Positions 14,431 through 23,982 are shown, counted from the stretch's first letter. The stretch is DNA of 64,000 bases from Leptothrix cholodnii SP-6 (GCF_000019785.1 NC_010524.1:2964001-3028000), one strand, 5' to 3'. The notes: generated by a model not told the origin, from the sequence alone. Made by a program: numbers and translations.

Positions 14431-15417
14431 ATGAGCAAGAGTCCCGTTCGTGTGGCCGTCACCGGCGCCGCTGGCCAAATCGGTTACGCACTGCTGTTTC
14501 GCATCGCCTCGGGCGAAATGCTGGGCAAGGACCAGCCGGTGATCCTGCAACTGCTGGAAGTGCCGGTCGAGAAGGCCCAGGAAGCCCTCAAGGGCGTGAT
14601 CATGGAGCTGGAAGACTGCGCCTTCCCGCTGCTGGCCGGCATCGAGGCCCACTCCGACCCGATGACCGCCTTCAAGGACACCGACTACGCGCTGCTGGTC
14701 GGCGCTCGTCCGCGTGGCCCGGGCATGGAGCGTGCCGACCTGCTGGCTGCCAACGCCCAGATCTTCACGGCCCAGGGCAAGGCCCTGAACGCCGTCGCGT
14801 CGCGCAACGTCAAGGTGCTGGTGGTCGGCAACCCGGCCAACACCAACGCCTACATCGCGATGAAGTCGGCGCCGGACCTGCCGGCAAAGAACTTCACCGC
14901 CATGCTGCGCCTGGACCACAACCGTGCAGCCTCGCAGATCGCCGCCAAGACCGGCAAGCCGGTGGCGTCGATCGAGAAGCTGGCGGTGTGGGGCAACCAC
15001 TCGCCGACCATGTATGCCGACTACCGCTTCGCCACCATCGGCGGCGAGTCGGTCAAGGACATGATCAACGACGACGTCTGGAACCGCGACGTGTTCCTGC
15101 CGACCGTCGGCAAGCGCGGCGCCGCGATCATCGCCGCCCGCGGCGTGTCGTCGGCTGCTTCGGCCGCCAACGCTGCCATCGATCACATGCGCGACTGGGC
15201 CCTGGGCACCAACGGCGCCTGGGTCACGATGGGCGTGCCGTCCAAGGGCGAATACGGCATCCCGGCTGAAACGATGTTCGGCTACCCCGTCACCTGCGAA
15301 GGCGGCGAATACAAGATCGTCGAAGGCCTGCCGATCGATGCCTTCTCGCAAGAGTGCATCAACAAGACCCTGGCCGAGCTCGAAGGCGAGAAAGACGGCG
15401 TCAAGCATCTGCTCTGA
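14431..15417 (+). CDS. mdh: Malate dehydrogenase (NAD)
   Basis: Oxidises malate to oxaloacetate. 328 residues, the length of the cytosolic-type MDH found in Burkholderiales. NAD-binding GAAGQIGY is at residues 12-19, substrate arginines lie in [14 protein letters not shown] (91-104), and the catalytic Asp/His pair is D162 in LRLDHNRA and H190 in [12 protein letters not shown] 14431 has AGGAG at 14419-14423. Divergent from the gntR-sdh unit and probably under the same operator. A strong terminator follows. Confidence 0.97.
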   Translation: MSKSPVRVAVTGAAGQIGYALLFRIASGEMLGKDQPVILQLLEVPVEKAQEALKGVIMELEDCAFPLLAGIEAHSDPMTAFKDTDYALLVGARPRGPGMERADLLAANAQIFTAQGKALNAVASRNVKVLVVGNPANTNAYIAMKSAPDLPAKNFTAMLRLDHNRAASQIAAKTGKPVASIEKLAVWGNHSPTMYADYRFATIGGESVKDMINDDVWNRDVFLPTVGKRGAAIIAARGVSSAASAANAAIDHMRDWALGTNGAWVTMGVPSKGEYGIPAETMFGYPVTCEGGEYKIVEGLPIDAFSQECINKTLAELEGEKDGVKHLL

Positions 15418-15457
15418 TGCCCCGCTGACCGGCCGGTGACGGTCGGTCACAAAATCG

Positions 15458-15485
15458 AAGCCGGTCCGCGTGACCGGCTTTTTTT
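15458..15485 (+). terminator. Intrinsic terminator of mdh
   Basis: Nine-bp stem AAGCCGGTC/GACCGGCTT with a 5-nt loop (15458-15480) followed by a run of T residues, about 40 bp after the mdh stop. Confidence 0.88.
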
Positions 15486-15543
15486 ATGCTTTGATGCGGT
15501 GCAAGATCGATTGCCCGAGCCGCTGCTGCCAAGGAGCCCCGCC

Positions 15544-16596
15544 ATGAAAAGTGTCGTTGCCACATCCGCGTCCGATGACGCTGCGCCGCGGGTTCATCCA
15601 CGCACCGCCCTGTTCGGCGCCGATGAAACCGCGCCGGCCCTGCCGGTTTGCGACCACTACGCCGGCGTCGAGGTGCGCATGCGCAAGAGCCTCGAGATGC
15701 AGGGCCAGCTCGGGCCGGTCTTCGACGTCACGCTCGACGCCGAAGACGGCGCGCCGGTCGGCGGCGAGCTCGACCACATCGCGCTGATCAACGAGCTGAT
15801 CAACTCGCCGCAGAACCTGCACGGGCGCGTCGGCGCGCGGCTGCAGGCGGTCGATCACCCGGCCTTCGAGGCGATGGCCGACCTGCTGGTGCAAGGCGCC
15901 GGCCAGCGTGTGGCCTACATCATGCTGCCCAAGCCGCGCGGCCTGGCCGACCTGGAACGCGGTGTCGCGGCGATCGACGACGCGGCCCGGCGCCACGGCA
16001 TCACGCGCGCGATTCCGGTGCACGCGCTGGTCGAGACCCACGGCGCCCTGCGCGAAGTGCAGGCCCTGGCGGCGCATCCGCGCATCGAATCGCTGTCGTT
16101 CGGGCTGATGGACTTCGTCTCCGAACACCGCGGCGCCATCCCGCAGAGCGGCATGAGCGTCAAGGGCCAGTTCGAACACCCGCTGGTGGTGCGTGCCAAG
16201 CTCGAGATCGCCGCGGCCTGCCACGGCTGGGGCAAGACGCCGTCGCACTGCGTAGTGACCGAGTTCAAGCACCGTGCCGCGCTCGAGGATGCCGCCACCA
16301 AGGCCTGTCGGCAGCTCGGCTACACGCGCATGTGGAGCATCCACCCGGACCAGATCCTGACCATCGTCGAGGCCTTCGCCCCCACCGTGGCCGAGGTCGA
16401 CCACGCGATCGAGATCCTGCTGGCCGCGCAGGTGGCGCAGTGGGCGCCGATCCGCCATCGCCACGCCGGCACCGACACCCTGCACGACCGCGCCAGCTAC
16501 CGCTATTTCTGGCATGTGCTCGAGCGCGCGCATCGCACCTCGGTGTCCGGTGGCGACCAGCTGCCGGCCGAGATCCGCAAGGCGTTCTTTTCCTAG
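15544..16596 (+). CDS. HpcH/HpaI aldolase / citrate lyase beta (CitE)-like protein
   Basis: 350-residue TIM-barrel lyase of the CitE/malyl-CoA lyase superfamily. Metal and substrate features include DVTLDAEDGAP (about 58-68), PKPRGLADLE, the strand HALVETHGAL with the metal-binding glutamate, and FGLMDFVSEHRG. ATG 15544 has AAGGAG upstream; the open frame to 15436 runs back into the mdh terminator. Located between mdh and acnB, a setting that suggests a role near the TCA cycle such as cleavage or hydrolysis of a malyl-, citramalyl- or citryl-CoA thioester. The exact substrate cannot be read from sequence. No citF or citD partner is nearby, so this is not citrate lyase itself. Confidence 0.85.
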   Translation: MKSVVATSASDDAAPRVHPRTALFGADETAPALPVCDHYAGVEVRMRKSLEMQGQLGPVFDVTLDAEDGAPVGGELDHIALINELINSPQNLHGRVGARLQAVDHPAFEAMADLLVQGAGQRVAYIMLPKPRGLADLERGVAAIDDAARRHGITRAIPVHALVETHGALREVQALAAHPRIESLSFGLMDFVSEHRGAIPQSGMSVKGQFEHPLVVRAKLEIAAACHGWGKTPSHCVVTEFKHRAALEDAATKACRQLGYTRMWSIHPDQILTIVEAFAPTVAEVDHAIEILLAAQVAQWAPIRHRHAGTDTLHDRASYRYFWHVLERAHRTSVSGGDQLPAEIRKAFFS

Positions 16597-16806
16597 CCGG
16601 CAGCGCGGGTTTTGATGCCGACACCACGAATTCGTGTGGCCCGGATGAGACAGACGTCACATCCCGGACCTTCGCGACGCCTCAACATGTGACCAATCGC
16701 TTCGCGTCGACGGGTCGCCACGTCGCGCCACCGGACGCAAATTGCTACGCCTGTCGCATCCGCTGCGGCAAGAATCTGCACGCTGTTTCAAACCAAGGAA
16801 TCTTCG

Positions 16807-17247
16807 ATGTCTCACGCCCTGCCCCTGTCCCGTCTGAGCCTGCTTGCACTGAGCACTGCGGCTGCCTTGATGTCCGGCTCGCCGGCCTGGGCCCAGGACG
16901 CGCCAGTCAGCAAGAAGGCAGCCGCCAAGAAGGCCGCTGCGCTGCCCGACCTGAGCCCGGAACAGCTCGCCAACGCCGAGCGCGTGCTGACGGGCGCCAC
17001 GCCGTGCGAGTTCAACCAGTCGGTGACGGTCAGCGCCAACGCCGACAAGGCGGGTTATTTCAAGATCAACTTCAAGGGCAAGAACTACGTGATGGCCCCG
17101 GAACCCACCACCACCGGCGCGGTGCGGCTCGAGGACAAGAAAAATGGCGTGGTCTGGCTGCAGATCGCCAACAAGTCGATGCTGATGAACGCCAAGATCG
17201 GCCAACGCATGGTCGACAACTGCGTGCACCCGAGCCAGAAGATCTGA
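16807..17247 (+). CDS. Small exported protein of unknown function
   Basis: 146 residues with a clear signal peptide (hydrophobic core LSLLALSTAAALMSG, cleavage expected after AWA at about residue 29), then a Lys/Ala-rich linker (SKKAAAKKAAALPD) and a compact domain of about 95 residues. Two cysteines remain in the mature part (TPCEF and DNCVH) and could form a disulfide. No catalytic motif is recognised. It has its own terminator and sits between the CitE-like gene and acnB. I do not recognise the family; function unknown. Confidence 0.8.
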   Translation: MSHALPLSRLSLLALSTAAALMSGSPAWAQDAPVSKKAAAKKAAALPDLSPEQLANAERVLTGATPCEFNQSVTVSANADKAGYFKINFKGKNYVMAPEPTTTGAVRLEDKKNGVVWLQIANKSMLMNAKIGQRMVDNCVHPSQKI

Positions 17248-17279
17248 TCGGCCGCGAAGCGCACGAGCCCTCGCGTCAC

Positions 17280-17310
17280 AGGCCGCCCATCGGGCGGCCT
17301 GCTGTTTTTT
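17280..17310 (+). terminator. Intrinsic terminator after the small exported protein
   Basis: Nine-bp stem AGGCCGCCC/GGGCGGCCT with a 3-nt loop (17280-17300), followed by GCTG and six T residues, some 30 bp after the stop codon. It isolates acnB transcription from upstream genes. Confidence 0.85.
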
Positions 17311-17343
17311 GGCACGCATGGCCTTCGAGTCTGCAAGGAACGC

Positions 17344-17371
17344 TTGGCAAGTCTTATATAAGACATAAAAT
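17344..17371 (+). promoter_or_regulatory. acnB promoter with the TCA operator in its spacer
   Basis: TTGGCA (17344-17349), a 16-bp spacer and TAAAAT (17366-17371) form a good sigma70 promoter. The spacer contains the 14-bp palindrome GTCTTATATAAGAC (17351-17364), identical to the core at the gntR/mdh intergenic region. Alignment of the two sites shows 20 identical bases of 22 from the core through the -10 hexamer. A repressor on this site would directly exclude RNA polymerase. About 80 nt of leader separate it from acnB. Confidence 0.7.
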
Positions 17372-17458
17372 ATCGGGCAAACCCGAAGACACCGTCCCGC
17401 ACGCTGTGTCAAGGTTCAGCCCCTCGCCAGTTGACCACCCCCGCACGGAGCCTTACTC

Positions 17459-20050
17459 ATGCTGCAAGCCTATCGCCAACACGTCGCCGAGCGCGCTGCC
17501 CTCGGCATCCCGCCGCTGCCGCTGGATGCCAAGCAGACCGCCGACGTGATCGAGCTGATCAAGAACCCGCCCGCGGGCGAGGACGCCTTCCTGCTCGACC
17601 TGCTGACGCACCGCGTGCCCCCGGGCGTGGACGACGCCGCCAAGGTCAAGGCCAGCTTCCTGGCTGCAGTGGCTCACGGTGAACTGGCCGTCGCGCTGAT
17701 CGGCAAGGCCAAGGCCACCGAACTGCTCGGCACCATGGTGGGCGGCTACAACGTGCACCCGCTGATCGAACTGCTCGACGACGCCGAAGTGGCCGCCGTC
17801 GCTGCCGCCGCGCTCAAGAAGACGCTGCTGATGTTCGACTTCTTCAACGACGTCGCCGAGAAGGCCAAGGCCGGCAACGCCCACGCCAAGGACGTGATCC
17901 AGAGCTGGGCCGAAGCCGAGTGGTTCACCAGCCGCCCCGAAGTGCCCCAGTCGATCACCGTGACCGTCTTCAAGGTGCCCGGCGAGACCAACACCGACGA
18001 CCTGTCGCCCGCCCCCGACGCCTGGAGCCGCCCGGACATCCCGCTGCACTACCTGGCGATGCTCAAGAACACCCGCGAAGGCGCGGCGTTCAAGCCCGAG
18101 GAAGACGGCAAGCGCGGCCCGATGCAGTTCATCGAGGACCTGAAGAAGAAGGGCAACCTCGTGGCCTACGTCGGCGACGTGGTCGGCACCGGTTCCTCGC
18201 GCAAGTCGGCCACCAACTCGGTGATCTGGGCCACCGGCCAGGACATCCCGTTCGTGCCGAACAAGCGCTTCGGCGGCGTCACGCTGGGCGGCAAGATCGC
18301 CCCGATCTTCTTCAACACGCAGGAAGACTCCGGCTCGCTGCCGATCGAAGTCGACGTCACCAAGCTCGAAATGGGCGACGTGGTCGATGTGCGTCCGTAT
18401 GACGGCAAGATCGTCCGCAACGGCGAGACCGTCGTCGAGTTCAAGCTCAAGAGCGACGTGCTGTTCGACGAAGTGCGCGCCGGTGGCCGCATCAACCTGA
18501 TCATCGGCCGCTCGCTGACCGCCAAGGCGCGCGAGTTCCTGGGCCTGCCCGCGTCCACGCTGTTCCGCCTGCCCTCGACCCCGACCGCCACCAACGCCGG
18601 CTTCACGCTGGCGCAGAAGATGGTCGGCCGCGCCGTCGGTCTGCCCGAAGGCCAGGGCGTGCGCCCGGGCACCTACTGCGAACCGAAGATGACCACGGTC
18701 GGCTCGCAGGACACCACCGGCCCGATGACCCGCGACGAGCTGAAGGACCTGGCTTGCCTGGGCTTCTCGGCCGACCTGGTGATGCAGTCGTTCTGCCACA
18801 CCGCGGCCTACCCGAAGCCGGTCGACGTCAAGACCCACCGCGAACTGCCCGCGTTCATCTCCAGCCGTGGCGGCGTCGCGCTGCGCCCGGGTGACGGCGT
18901 GATCCACAGCTGGCTCAACCGCCTGCTGCTGCCCGACACCGTCGGCACCGGTGGCGACTCGCACACCCGTTTCCCGATCGGCATCTCCTTCCCCGCCGGT
19001 TCGGGCCTGGTCGCCTTCGGCGCCGCCACCGGCGTGATGCCGCTGGACATGCCCGAATCGGTGCTGGTGCGCTTCAAGGGCCAGATGCAGCCCGGCATCA
19101 CCCTGCGCGATCTCGTGCACGCCATTCCGCTGTACGCCATCAAGGCCGGTCTGCTGACCGTCGCCAAGGCCGGCAAGAAGAACGTGTTCTCGGGCCGCAT
19201 CCTCGAGATCGAAGGTCTGCCCGACCTGAAGGTCGAACAGGCTTTCGAGCTGAGCGACGCTTCGGCCGAACGCTCGGCCGCCGGTTGCACCGTCAAGCTG
19301 AACCCGGCTCCGATCAAGGAATACCTCACCAGCAACATCGTGCTGATGAAGAACATGATCGCCGACGGTTACGCCGACGCCCGCACGCTGGCGCGCCGCA
19401 TCGAGAAGGTCGAAGCCTGGCTCGCCAACCCGAACCTGCTCGAAGCCGACAAGGACGCCGAATACGCGGCCGTGATCGAGATCGACCTGAACGAGCTGAC
19501 CGAGCCGGTGCTGTGCTGCCCGAACGACCCGGACGACGCCAAGCTGCTGAGCGAAGTGGCCGGCGCCAAGATCGACGAGGTCTTCATCGGTTCGTGCATG
19601 ACCAACATCGGTCACTTCCGCGCGGCGTCCAAGCTGCTCGAAGGCAAGCGCGACATCCCGGTCAAGCTGTGGATCGCTCCGCCGACCAAGATGGACGCGT
19701 CCGAGCTGACCAAGGAAGGCCATTACGGCGTCTTCGGCGCGGCCGGTGCGCGCACCGAGATGCCGGGCTGCTCGCTGTGCATGGGCAACCAGGCGCAGGT
19801 GCGTGAAGGCGCGACCGTGGTGTCCACCAGCACCCGCAACTTCCCGAACCGCCTGGGCAAGAACACCTTCGTGTACCTGGCCTCGGCCGAGCTGGCTGCG
19901 ATCGCATCGAAGCTGGGTCGCATCCCGACGGTGGCCGAATACGCCGCCGACATGGGCGTGATCAACAAGGACAGCAGCAAGATCTACACGTACCTGAACT
20001 TCGACCAGATCGAAGAGTACGCGGACACCGCCAAGGGCGTGTCGGCCTGA
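17459..20050 (+). CDS. acnB: Aconitate hydratase B (bifunctional, 2-methylisocitrate dehydratase-capable family)
   Basis: Isomerises citrate to isocitrate with a 4Fe-4S cluster; AcnB enzymes may also hydrate 2-methylaconitate. 863 residues (E. coli AcnB 865), with the AcnB-specific N-terminal HEAT-like domain before the swivel domain. Cluster cysteines are C713 in SCMTNIGHF and C771 and C774 in CSLCMGNQ. Substrate-site segments [13 protein letters not shown] and [13 protein letters not shown] are visible. ATG 17459 has CGGAG 8 nt upstream. Single-gene unit bounded by terminators on both sides and preceded by the palindrome-containing promoter. Confidence 0.97.
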   Translation: MLQAYRQHVAERAALGIPPLPLDAKQTADVIELIKNPPAGEDAFLLDLLTHRVPPGVDDAAKVKASFLAAVAHGELAVALIGKAKATELLGTMVGGYNVHPLIELLDDAEVAAVAAAALKKTLLMFDFFNDVAEKAKAGNAHAKDVIQSWAEAEWFTSRPEVPQSITVTVFKVPGETNTDDLSPAPDAWSRPDIPLHYLAMLKNTREGAAFKPEEDGKRGPMQFIEDLKKKGNLVAYVGDVVGTGSSRKSATNSVIWATGQDIPFVPNKRFGGVTLGGKIAPIFFNTQEDSGSLPIEVDVTKLEMGDVVDVRPYDGKIVRNGETVVEFKLKSDVLFDEVRAGGRINLIIGRSLTAKAREFLGLPASTLFRLPSTPTATNAGFTLAQKMVGRAVGLPEGQGVRPGTYCEPKMTTVGSQDTTGPMTRDELKDLACLGFSADLVMQSFCHTAAYPKPVDVKTHRELPAFISSRGGVALRPGDGVIHSWLNRLLLPDTVGTGGDSHTRFPIGISFPAGSGLVAFGAATGVMPLDMPESVLVRFKGQMQPGITLRDLVHAIPLYAIKAGLLTVAKAGKKNVFSGRILEIEGLPDLKVEQAFELSDASAERSAAGCTVKLNPAPIKEYLTSNIVLMKNMIADGYADARTLARRIEKVEAWLANPNLLEADKDAEYAAVIEIDLNELTEPVLCCPNDPDDAKLLSEVAGAKIDEVFIGSCMTNIGHFRAASKLLEGKRDIPVKLWIAPPTKMDASELTKEGHYGVFGAAGARTEMPGCSLCMGNQAQVREGATVVSTSTRNFPNRLGKNTFVYLASAELAAIASKLGRIPTVAEYAADMGVINKDSSKIYTYLNFDQIEEYADTAKGVSA

Positions 20051-20090
20051 GCCACTGCGCCATGAACGGTCACTGATCGTTCCATGAGAC

Positions 20091-20123
20091 AAGGCCCGCC
20101 GGGGTAACTCGGCGGGCCTTTTT
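20091..20123 (+). terminator. Intrinsic terminator of acnB
   Basis: Ten-bp stem AAGGCCCGCC/GGCGGGCCTT with a 10-nt loop (20091-20120), continuing into T residues, about 40 bp after the acnB stop. Confidence 0.85.
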
Positions 20124-20144
20124 CATGCCTGGATCACGCGTCGT

Positions 20145-21056
20145 TCAAGGCAGATCGTGCATGCGCCAGAAGGTCGCGAAGCGCGGCAGCCCGCTGTTCG
20201 TGAGGCCGCGGTAGCGATAGGTCACCCAACGGCCCGGCGCGGGCGGATCGTCGCGTTCGGCGTCCGACAGGCCCGAGCCCAGCGCGAACTCCCTGCCGTC
20301 GGGCGTGCGCACCCGCAAGGCGCCGAGCCGGCCGGCGTGGCGGCCCTTGCCGGGCAGGTGGCCGATCACCATCGCCTCGGCATCGAGCTGCGGCTTGAGC
20401 TTCAGGAGCCAGTCGCTGCGGCCGGTGACGTAGGGTGCATCGGCGCGGTGCAGCATCAGCCCTTCCCCGCCGGCGGCGATCACTTCGGCCAGCCAGCGGT
20501 CGAGTTCCTGCCGATCGTCAAGGCGGCGCTGTTGCACCACGTGCGCGCCCGCCACGGCGTCGGTGCCGGGCAGCAGTTCGCGCATCGCCCGATGCCGCTG
20601 AGCGAAGTCGCCCGGCGCGTCCGGCAGCTCGAACACGGCATAACGCACCTCGCGCCAGAGCGGGTCGTCGGCCGAATGCTCGCGCCGGATCAGCGCCGAC
20701 ATCGCGTCGAAGCGGCTGCGACCGAGCCAGAGTTCGCCGTCAAGGGCACGCGTCGGCAGCCGGGCGGTGAAATCCGCCGGCGCCCGGATCGGGATGCCAC
20801 TGCGCAGCAGCAATTGCCGACCGCTCCAGAAGGCCCGCACGCCGTCGAGCTTTTCGCTGACCAGATGGCTCGAAACATCCAGGTCCGGCCCGGCGGGCCT
20901 GGCCAGCAGCAGGGCCGGCGGAACGGGGGCAAGAGGCTCGGCCCGGGCCGAGTCATGCCGCAGGCCGAGGCTGCCGAGCGCCCCCGCCATCGGTACAGCC
21001 CAGGCCTGGGCCAGGCCCCAGGCCAGCCAGCGTCGTCGATCCGGTCGTGTGTCCAT
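20145..21056 (-). CDS. Exported ATP-dependent DNA ligase (LigE type)
   Basis: Minimal ATP-dependent DNA ligase with only adenylation and OB domains. From ATG 21054-21056 (AGGGG upstream) it has 303 residues. Ligase motif I is SEKLDGVRA with the nucleophile K69; LDGELW (105-110), EGLMLH (198-203) and LLKLKP (217-222) are motifs III, IV and V. The first 40 residues are an export signal: RRRW followed by a hydrophobic core and SARAE, possibly a twin-arginine signal. Export and small size are typical of LigE ligases, thought to seal nicks in the periplasm during DNA uptake or in extracellular DNA. It lies 162 bp downstream of exonuclease I on the same strand. Confidence 0.88.
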   Translation of the reverse strand: MDTRPDRRRWLAWGLAQAWAVPMAGALGSLGLRHDSARAEPLAPVPPALLLARPAGPDLDVSSHLVSEKLDGVRAFWSGRQLLLRSGIPIRAPADFTARLPTRALDGELWLGRSRFDAMSALIRREHSADDPLWREVRYAVFELPDAPGDFAQRHRAMRELLPGTDAVAGAHVVQQRRLDDRQELDRWLAEVIAAGGEGLMLHRADAPYVTGRSDWLLKLKPQLDAEAMVIGHLPGKGRHAGRLGALRVRTPDGREFALGSGLSDAERDDPPAPGRWVTYRYRGLTNSGLPRFATFWRMHDLP

Positions 21057-21218
21057 CGCAGCCCCTTGCGGCGTCATGCGCCGTGATGCGCGCGGTACCG
21101 GCCGATCCGGCCCTGTGCGGCACGACATGAGGGTAGGCAGAACCGGCCCGCACGTCTCTCCCCCCGGAGAGGGAGACGATGGGGGATGCCGCCGGGGCGG
21201 CGGCGCGCCGTGCCGGCC

Positions 21219-22673
21219 TCAGGGCGGCGGTGGCGCGATCTGCTCGGCGTAGTCGTAGAGCGCGCCCAGGATCTCCGGGCCGCGCTCGTCGTCTTCGGGC
21301 AAGGCTTCGCCCAGCGTGTCGATGCGCTCGAAGAACGCCGCCAGCGTCATCGCCCCACCCGCGCCGTCGTGCAGGCGTCGTGCGCAATGCCGTTCCCAGC
21401 GCGCGCGCTCCTCGTCGCGCAAGGTCTGCGGGAAGTTGCGGGCGCGCCAGCGCAACAGCAGCTCGTCGAGCCTCGGGTCGTTGAACGTCGGCAGCTTGTC
21501 GGCGAGCTTCTCGGGTGCCAGCGCACGCACGCGCTGCAGCGTGCGGCGGTCGTCCTGGCCGATGAAGCCGCCGTACAGGTCCTCGTCGACGTCCGGCGGC
21601 TCGGCCGCTGCGGGCCGGGCGAAGACCTCCGGCCAGATGCCGGCCATCGTCGCGCCCTTGCGCGCGGCCAGTTCGGCGTGGTGCAGGGCCTGATCCTTGT
21701 CGATGCCCCAGCGCTGCGCCATCTCGGCGCCGAGCGTCTTGAGCTGCGCGATCACGACCGGCGACTTGTTGATGTGGATGCTCTTGATCGGCAGGCGACC
21801 GACACCCTCCGGCAACTCGCTCGCCTTGACGAACAGGCGCGCGCGGATCGCCTCGGCGTCGAGGGTGAACAGCTCGCCCGGGTCCTCGGCCAGGTCCCAG
21901 ACGATGATCTCGTTCTTGTTGGTCGGATGCGGCGCCAGCGGCCACACGATCGCCAGGCAGCCGCGCTCGGGGCCGTACATGCCGGAGATGTGCAGGAAGG
22001 GGCGGCCCTGTCGTTGTGCACCCTCGATCTCGGCCAGCACGGCGTCCTTCTTGCGCAGGCGCAGGCAGAAGTCGAACAGCTTGGGCCGAGCGTTCTTGAT
22101 CAGCCGCGCCAGCGCAATCGTGGCGCGCACGTCCGACAAGGCGTCGTGCGCGCCCTCGTGGCTGATGCCGTTGGCGGCGGTGAGGTGCTCGAGCTTGAAC
22201 GACGGCCGACCGTCGTCGTGCCGGGGCCACTGGATGCCGTCAGGCCGCAGCGCGTAGCAGCAGCGCACCACGTCGAGCAGGTCCCAGCGGCCGCATTCGT
22301 TCTGCCACTCGCGGGCGTAGGGGTCGATCAGGTTGCGCCAGAACAGGTGGCGCGTCACCTCGTCGTCGAAGCGGATGCTGTTGTAGCCGACGCCGATGGT
22401 GCCGGGGCGCGCGAGCTGGTCTTCGATCGCGTCCGCGAAGGTGTGTTCGGGCACGCCGAGCTCGAGGCAGGTCTGCGGCACGATGCCGGTCAGCAGGCAG
22501 GACTCGGGGTCGGGCAGGTAGTCGGGCGCCGGCTGGCAATGCTGCATCAGCGGTGCGTCGATCTCGTTGAGATCGAGGTCGGTGCGGATGCCCGCAAACT
22601 GGGCCGGCCGATCGCTGCGTGGCGATCGGCCGAAGGTTTCGTAGTCGTGCCAGAAGAAGGTGTGCTCAGCCAT
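21219..22673 (-). CDS. sbcB: Exodeoxyribonuclease I
   Basis: 3'-5' single-strand DNA exonuclease of the DEDDh superfamily, acting in mismatch repair and recombination. 484 residues from ATG 22671-22673 (E. coli 475). ExoI is the HDYETFG segment (D10, E12); the second acidic site lies in GYNSIRFDDEVTRHLFWRN; the third is HDALSDVRATIALA with the catalytic histidine and aspartate. The SH3-like and C-terminal domains follow. An in-frame ATG at 22721 adds 16 unconserved residues and was rejected. Confidence 0.95.
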   Translation of the reverse strand: MAEHTFFWHDYETFGRSPRSDRPAQFAGIRTDLDLNEIDAPLMQHCQPAPDYLPDPESCLLTGIVPQTCLELGVPEHTFADAIEDQLARPGTIGVGYNSIRFDDEVTRHLFWRNLIDPYAREWQNECGRWDLLDVVRCCYALRPDGIQWPRHDDGRPSFKLEHLTAANGISHEGAHDALSDVRATIALARLIKNARPKLFDFCLRLRKKDAVLAEIEGAQRQGRPFLHISGMYGPERGCLAIVWPLAPHPTNKNEIIVWDLAEDPGELFTLDAEAIRARLFVKASELPEGVGRLPIKSIHINKSPVVIAQLKTLGAEMAQRWGIDKDQALHHAELAARKGATMAGIWPEVFARPAAAEPPDVDEDLYGGFIGQDDRRTLQRVRALAPEKLADKLPTFNDPRLDELLLRWRARNFPQTLRDEERARWERHCARRLHDGAGGAMTLAAFFERIDTLGEALPEDDERGPEILGALYDYAEQIAPPPP

Positions 22674-22727
22674 GGGCCGGCACGTTAACCGATGCCGCGC
22701 CCGCCAAGGCGCGGCAAGCACCCGTCG

Positions 22728-23954
22728 TCAACGCCAGTAGAGCTGGCCGGAGCAGTTCAACACCGTCACGTCGTAGGCGTAGGTGATGGTCGAGGCCGGA
22801 TCGCTGACCGAGCGGTCCTCCCAGTGCACGCCGCAGCCGAGTTCGATGTTGCGGATCGGCAGGTAGCGCAGTGACAGGTCGACGGCCTGGGTGCGGTCCG
22901 ACGCCGAGTTGACGCTGGCCGCACCGATCGCGACCAGCGAGTTGTCGAGCGTGCGCCGGCTGGTGGACACGCCGGCGCCGAGCAGCACCTTGCCGGTCAG
23001 CTCCCACTGGGCCTTGACCGCCAGCGTGGTGCGCAGGCGGGTGTCGCTGGTGTCGAACGAGGTCTGGCCGATGTCGAAGCTGCTGCTGCCGATGTTGCTG
23101 TCGCGGCTCAGCGAGGTGTCGAGCGTGACCTTGGCGGTCGGGCGCCAGTTCCAGGCCAGCGCGCCGGTCCAGGTGTTGTAGTCGCGCGCCAGTTGCGCCG
23201 AGTGGCTTTCGCGGGTGCGGCTCAGGCGGGCGGTCAGCGTGCTGGCGCCGCTGGCTTCGAGGGTGCCGGTGAAATCGAGGTCGCGCCGCTTCACGTCGTC
23301 GCCGACGCCGTTGGCGAAATTGGGATAGCGGGCGTCGGTGTAGCGCGCCCCCACCCGCACCTGCAGGCCGCTGCCGGGGCGCACCGAGATGCCGCCGTTG
23401 CCGGTCCACTGGCGCACGTCGCGGGTCGGGCTGGCCTCGTACTGGACGCGGTTGGCCGACAGGCCGGCGTCGAAGGTGTACATCGTCACCAGGCCGACCC
23501 GCGCCTGGGTCGAGACGGTGTGGGTGCGCACCAGGTTGCGGCCGGCAAAGGTGCGGGTGTTGTCGACGTCGAAGCGGTCGAGCGACTGCCGGGTCTCGGC
23601 CAGCAGGTTGCCCGACCAGCGCTCGGCGGTGGCCCAGTCGAGGCGGGTGTTCAACGCATAGTCGGTGTTGTCGAAGCGCTTCTGGCTGCGGAACTGGTTG
23701 CGGTTGGCATTCAGGCTGGCGCTCAGGCGCTGGCGGCTGAGGGTCTGGTCCAGGCCCAGTCGCACGCCGGTCGACAAGAAGGTGTCGCTCAGCACCGGGC
23801 CGCCGGCCGGGGCGCGCTCGAGGTTGCTGTCGCGCGTGACGGTTTCGGACACGCCCAGGTAGTAGGGCGAGGTCTCGGCCCGGGCCTGCATCGCGCAGCC
23901 CAGCAGGGCGGCGCAGCAGAGGGCGTTCAGGGCGGGCAAGCGATTGAGGTTCAT
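22728..23954 (-). CDS. Outer-membrane beta-barrel protein, EpsL-like (exopolysaccharide locus)
   Basis: 408 residues from ATG 23952-23954. A signal peptide (LNALCCAALLGCAMQARA, cleaved before ETSPYY) is followed by alternating-residue beta strands rich in Arg, Thr and aromatic ends, closing with an aromatic residue near the C-terminus (LYWR). This pattern and the position 28 bp after a WcaJ-type transferase match EpsL proteins, the proposed outer-membrane component of exopolysaccharide export in Burkholderiales. No catalytic residues. The EpsL call rests on overall pattern and neighbour and not on a signature motif. Confidence 0.68.
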   Translation of the reverse strand: MNLNRLPALNALCCAALLGCAMQARAETSPYYLGVSETVTRDSNLERAPAGGPVLSDTFLSTGVRLGLDQTLSRQRLSASLNANRNQFRSQKRFDNTDYALNTRLDWATAERWSGNLLAETRQSLDRFDVDNTRTFAGRNLVRTHTVSTQARVGLVTMYTFDAGLSANRVQYEASPTRDVRQWTGNGGISVRPGSGLQVRVGARYTDARYPNFANGVGDDVKRRDLDFTGTLEASGASTLTARLSRTRESHSAQLARDYNTWTGALAWNWRPTAKVTLDTSLSRDSNIGSSSFDIGQTSFDTSDTRLRTTLAVKAQWELTGKVLLGAGVSTSRRTLDNSLVAIGAASVNSASDRTQAVDLSLRYLPIRNIELGCGVHWEDRSVSDPASTITYAYDVTVLNCSGQLYWR

Positions 23955-23982
23955 GGGGATTTCCTGGATCGGATCGTCAGGT

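Noticed and set aside
14209..15450. Upstream extension of the UTRA regulator frame over the operator and the mdh gene
   Set aside because: It would place coding sequence across the palindrome and antisense to mdh; homology of the regulator starts at the ATG ending at 14208.
16625..16636. Palindrome CACGAATTCGTG after the CitE-like gene
   Set aside because: Perfect over 12 bp but has no loop, no T-run and no second copy seen; likely chance.
21153..21176. CTCTCC/GGAGAG inverted repeat between ligE and sbcB
   Set aside because: Short stem without a T-run; looks like a generic GC-rich intergenic hairpin and cannot be called a terminator.
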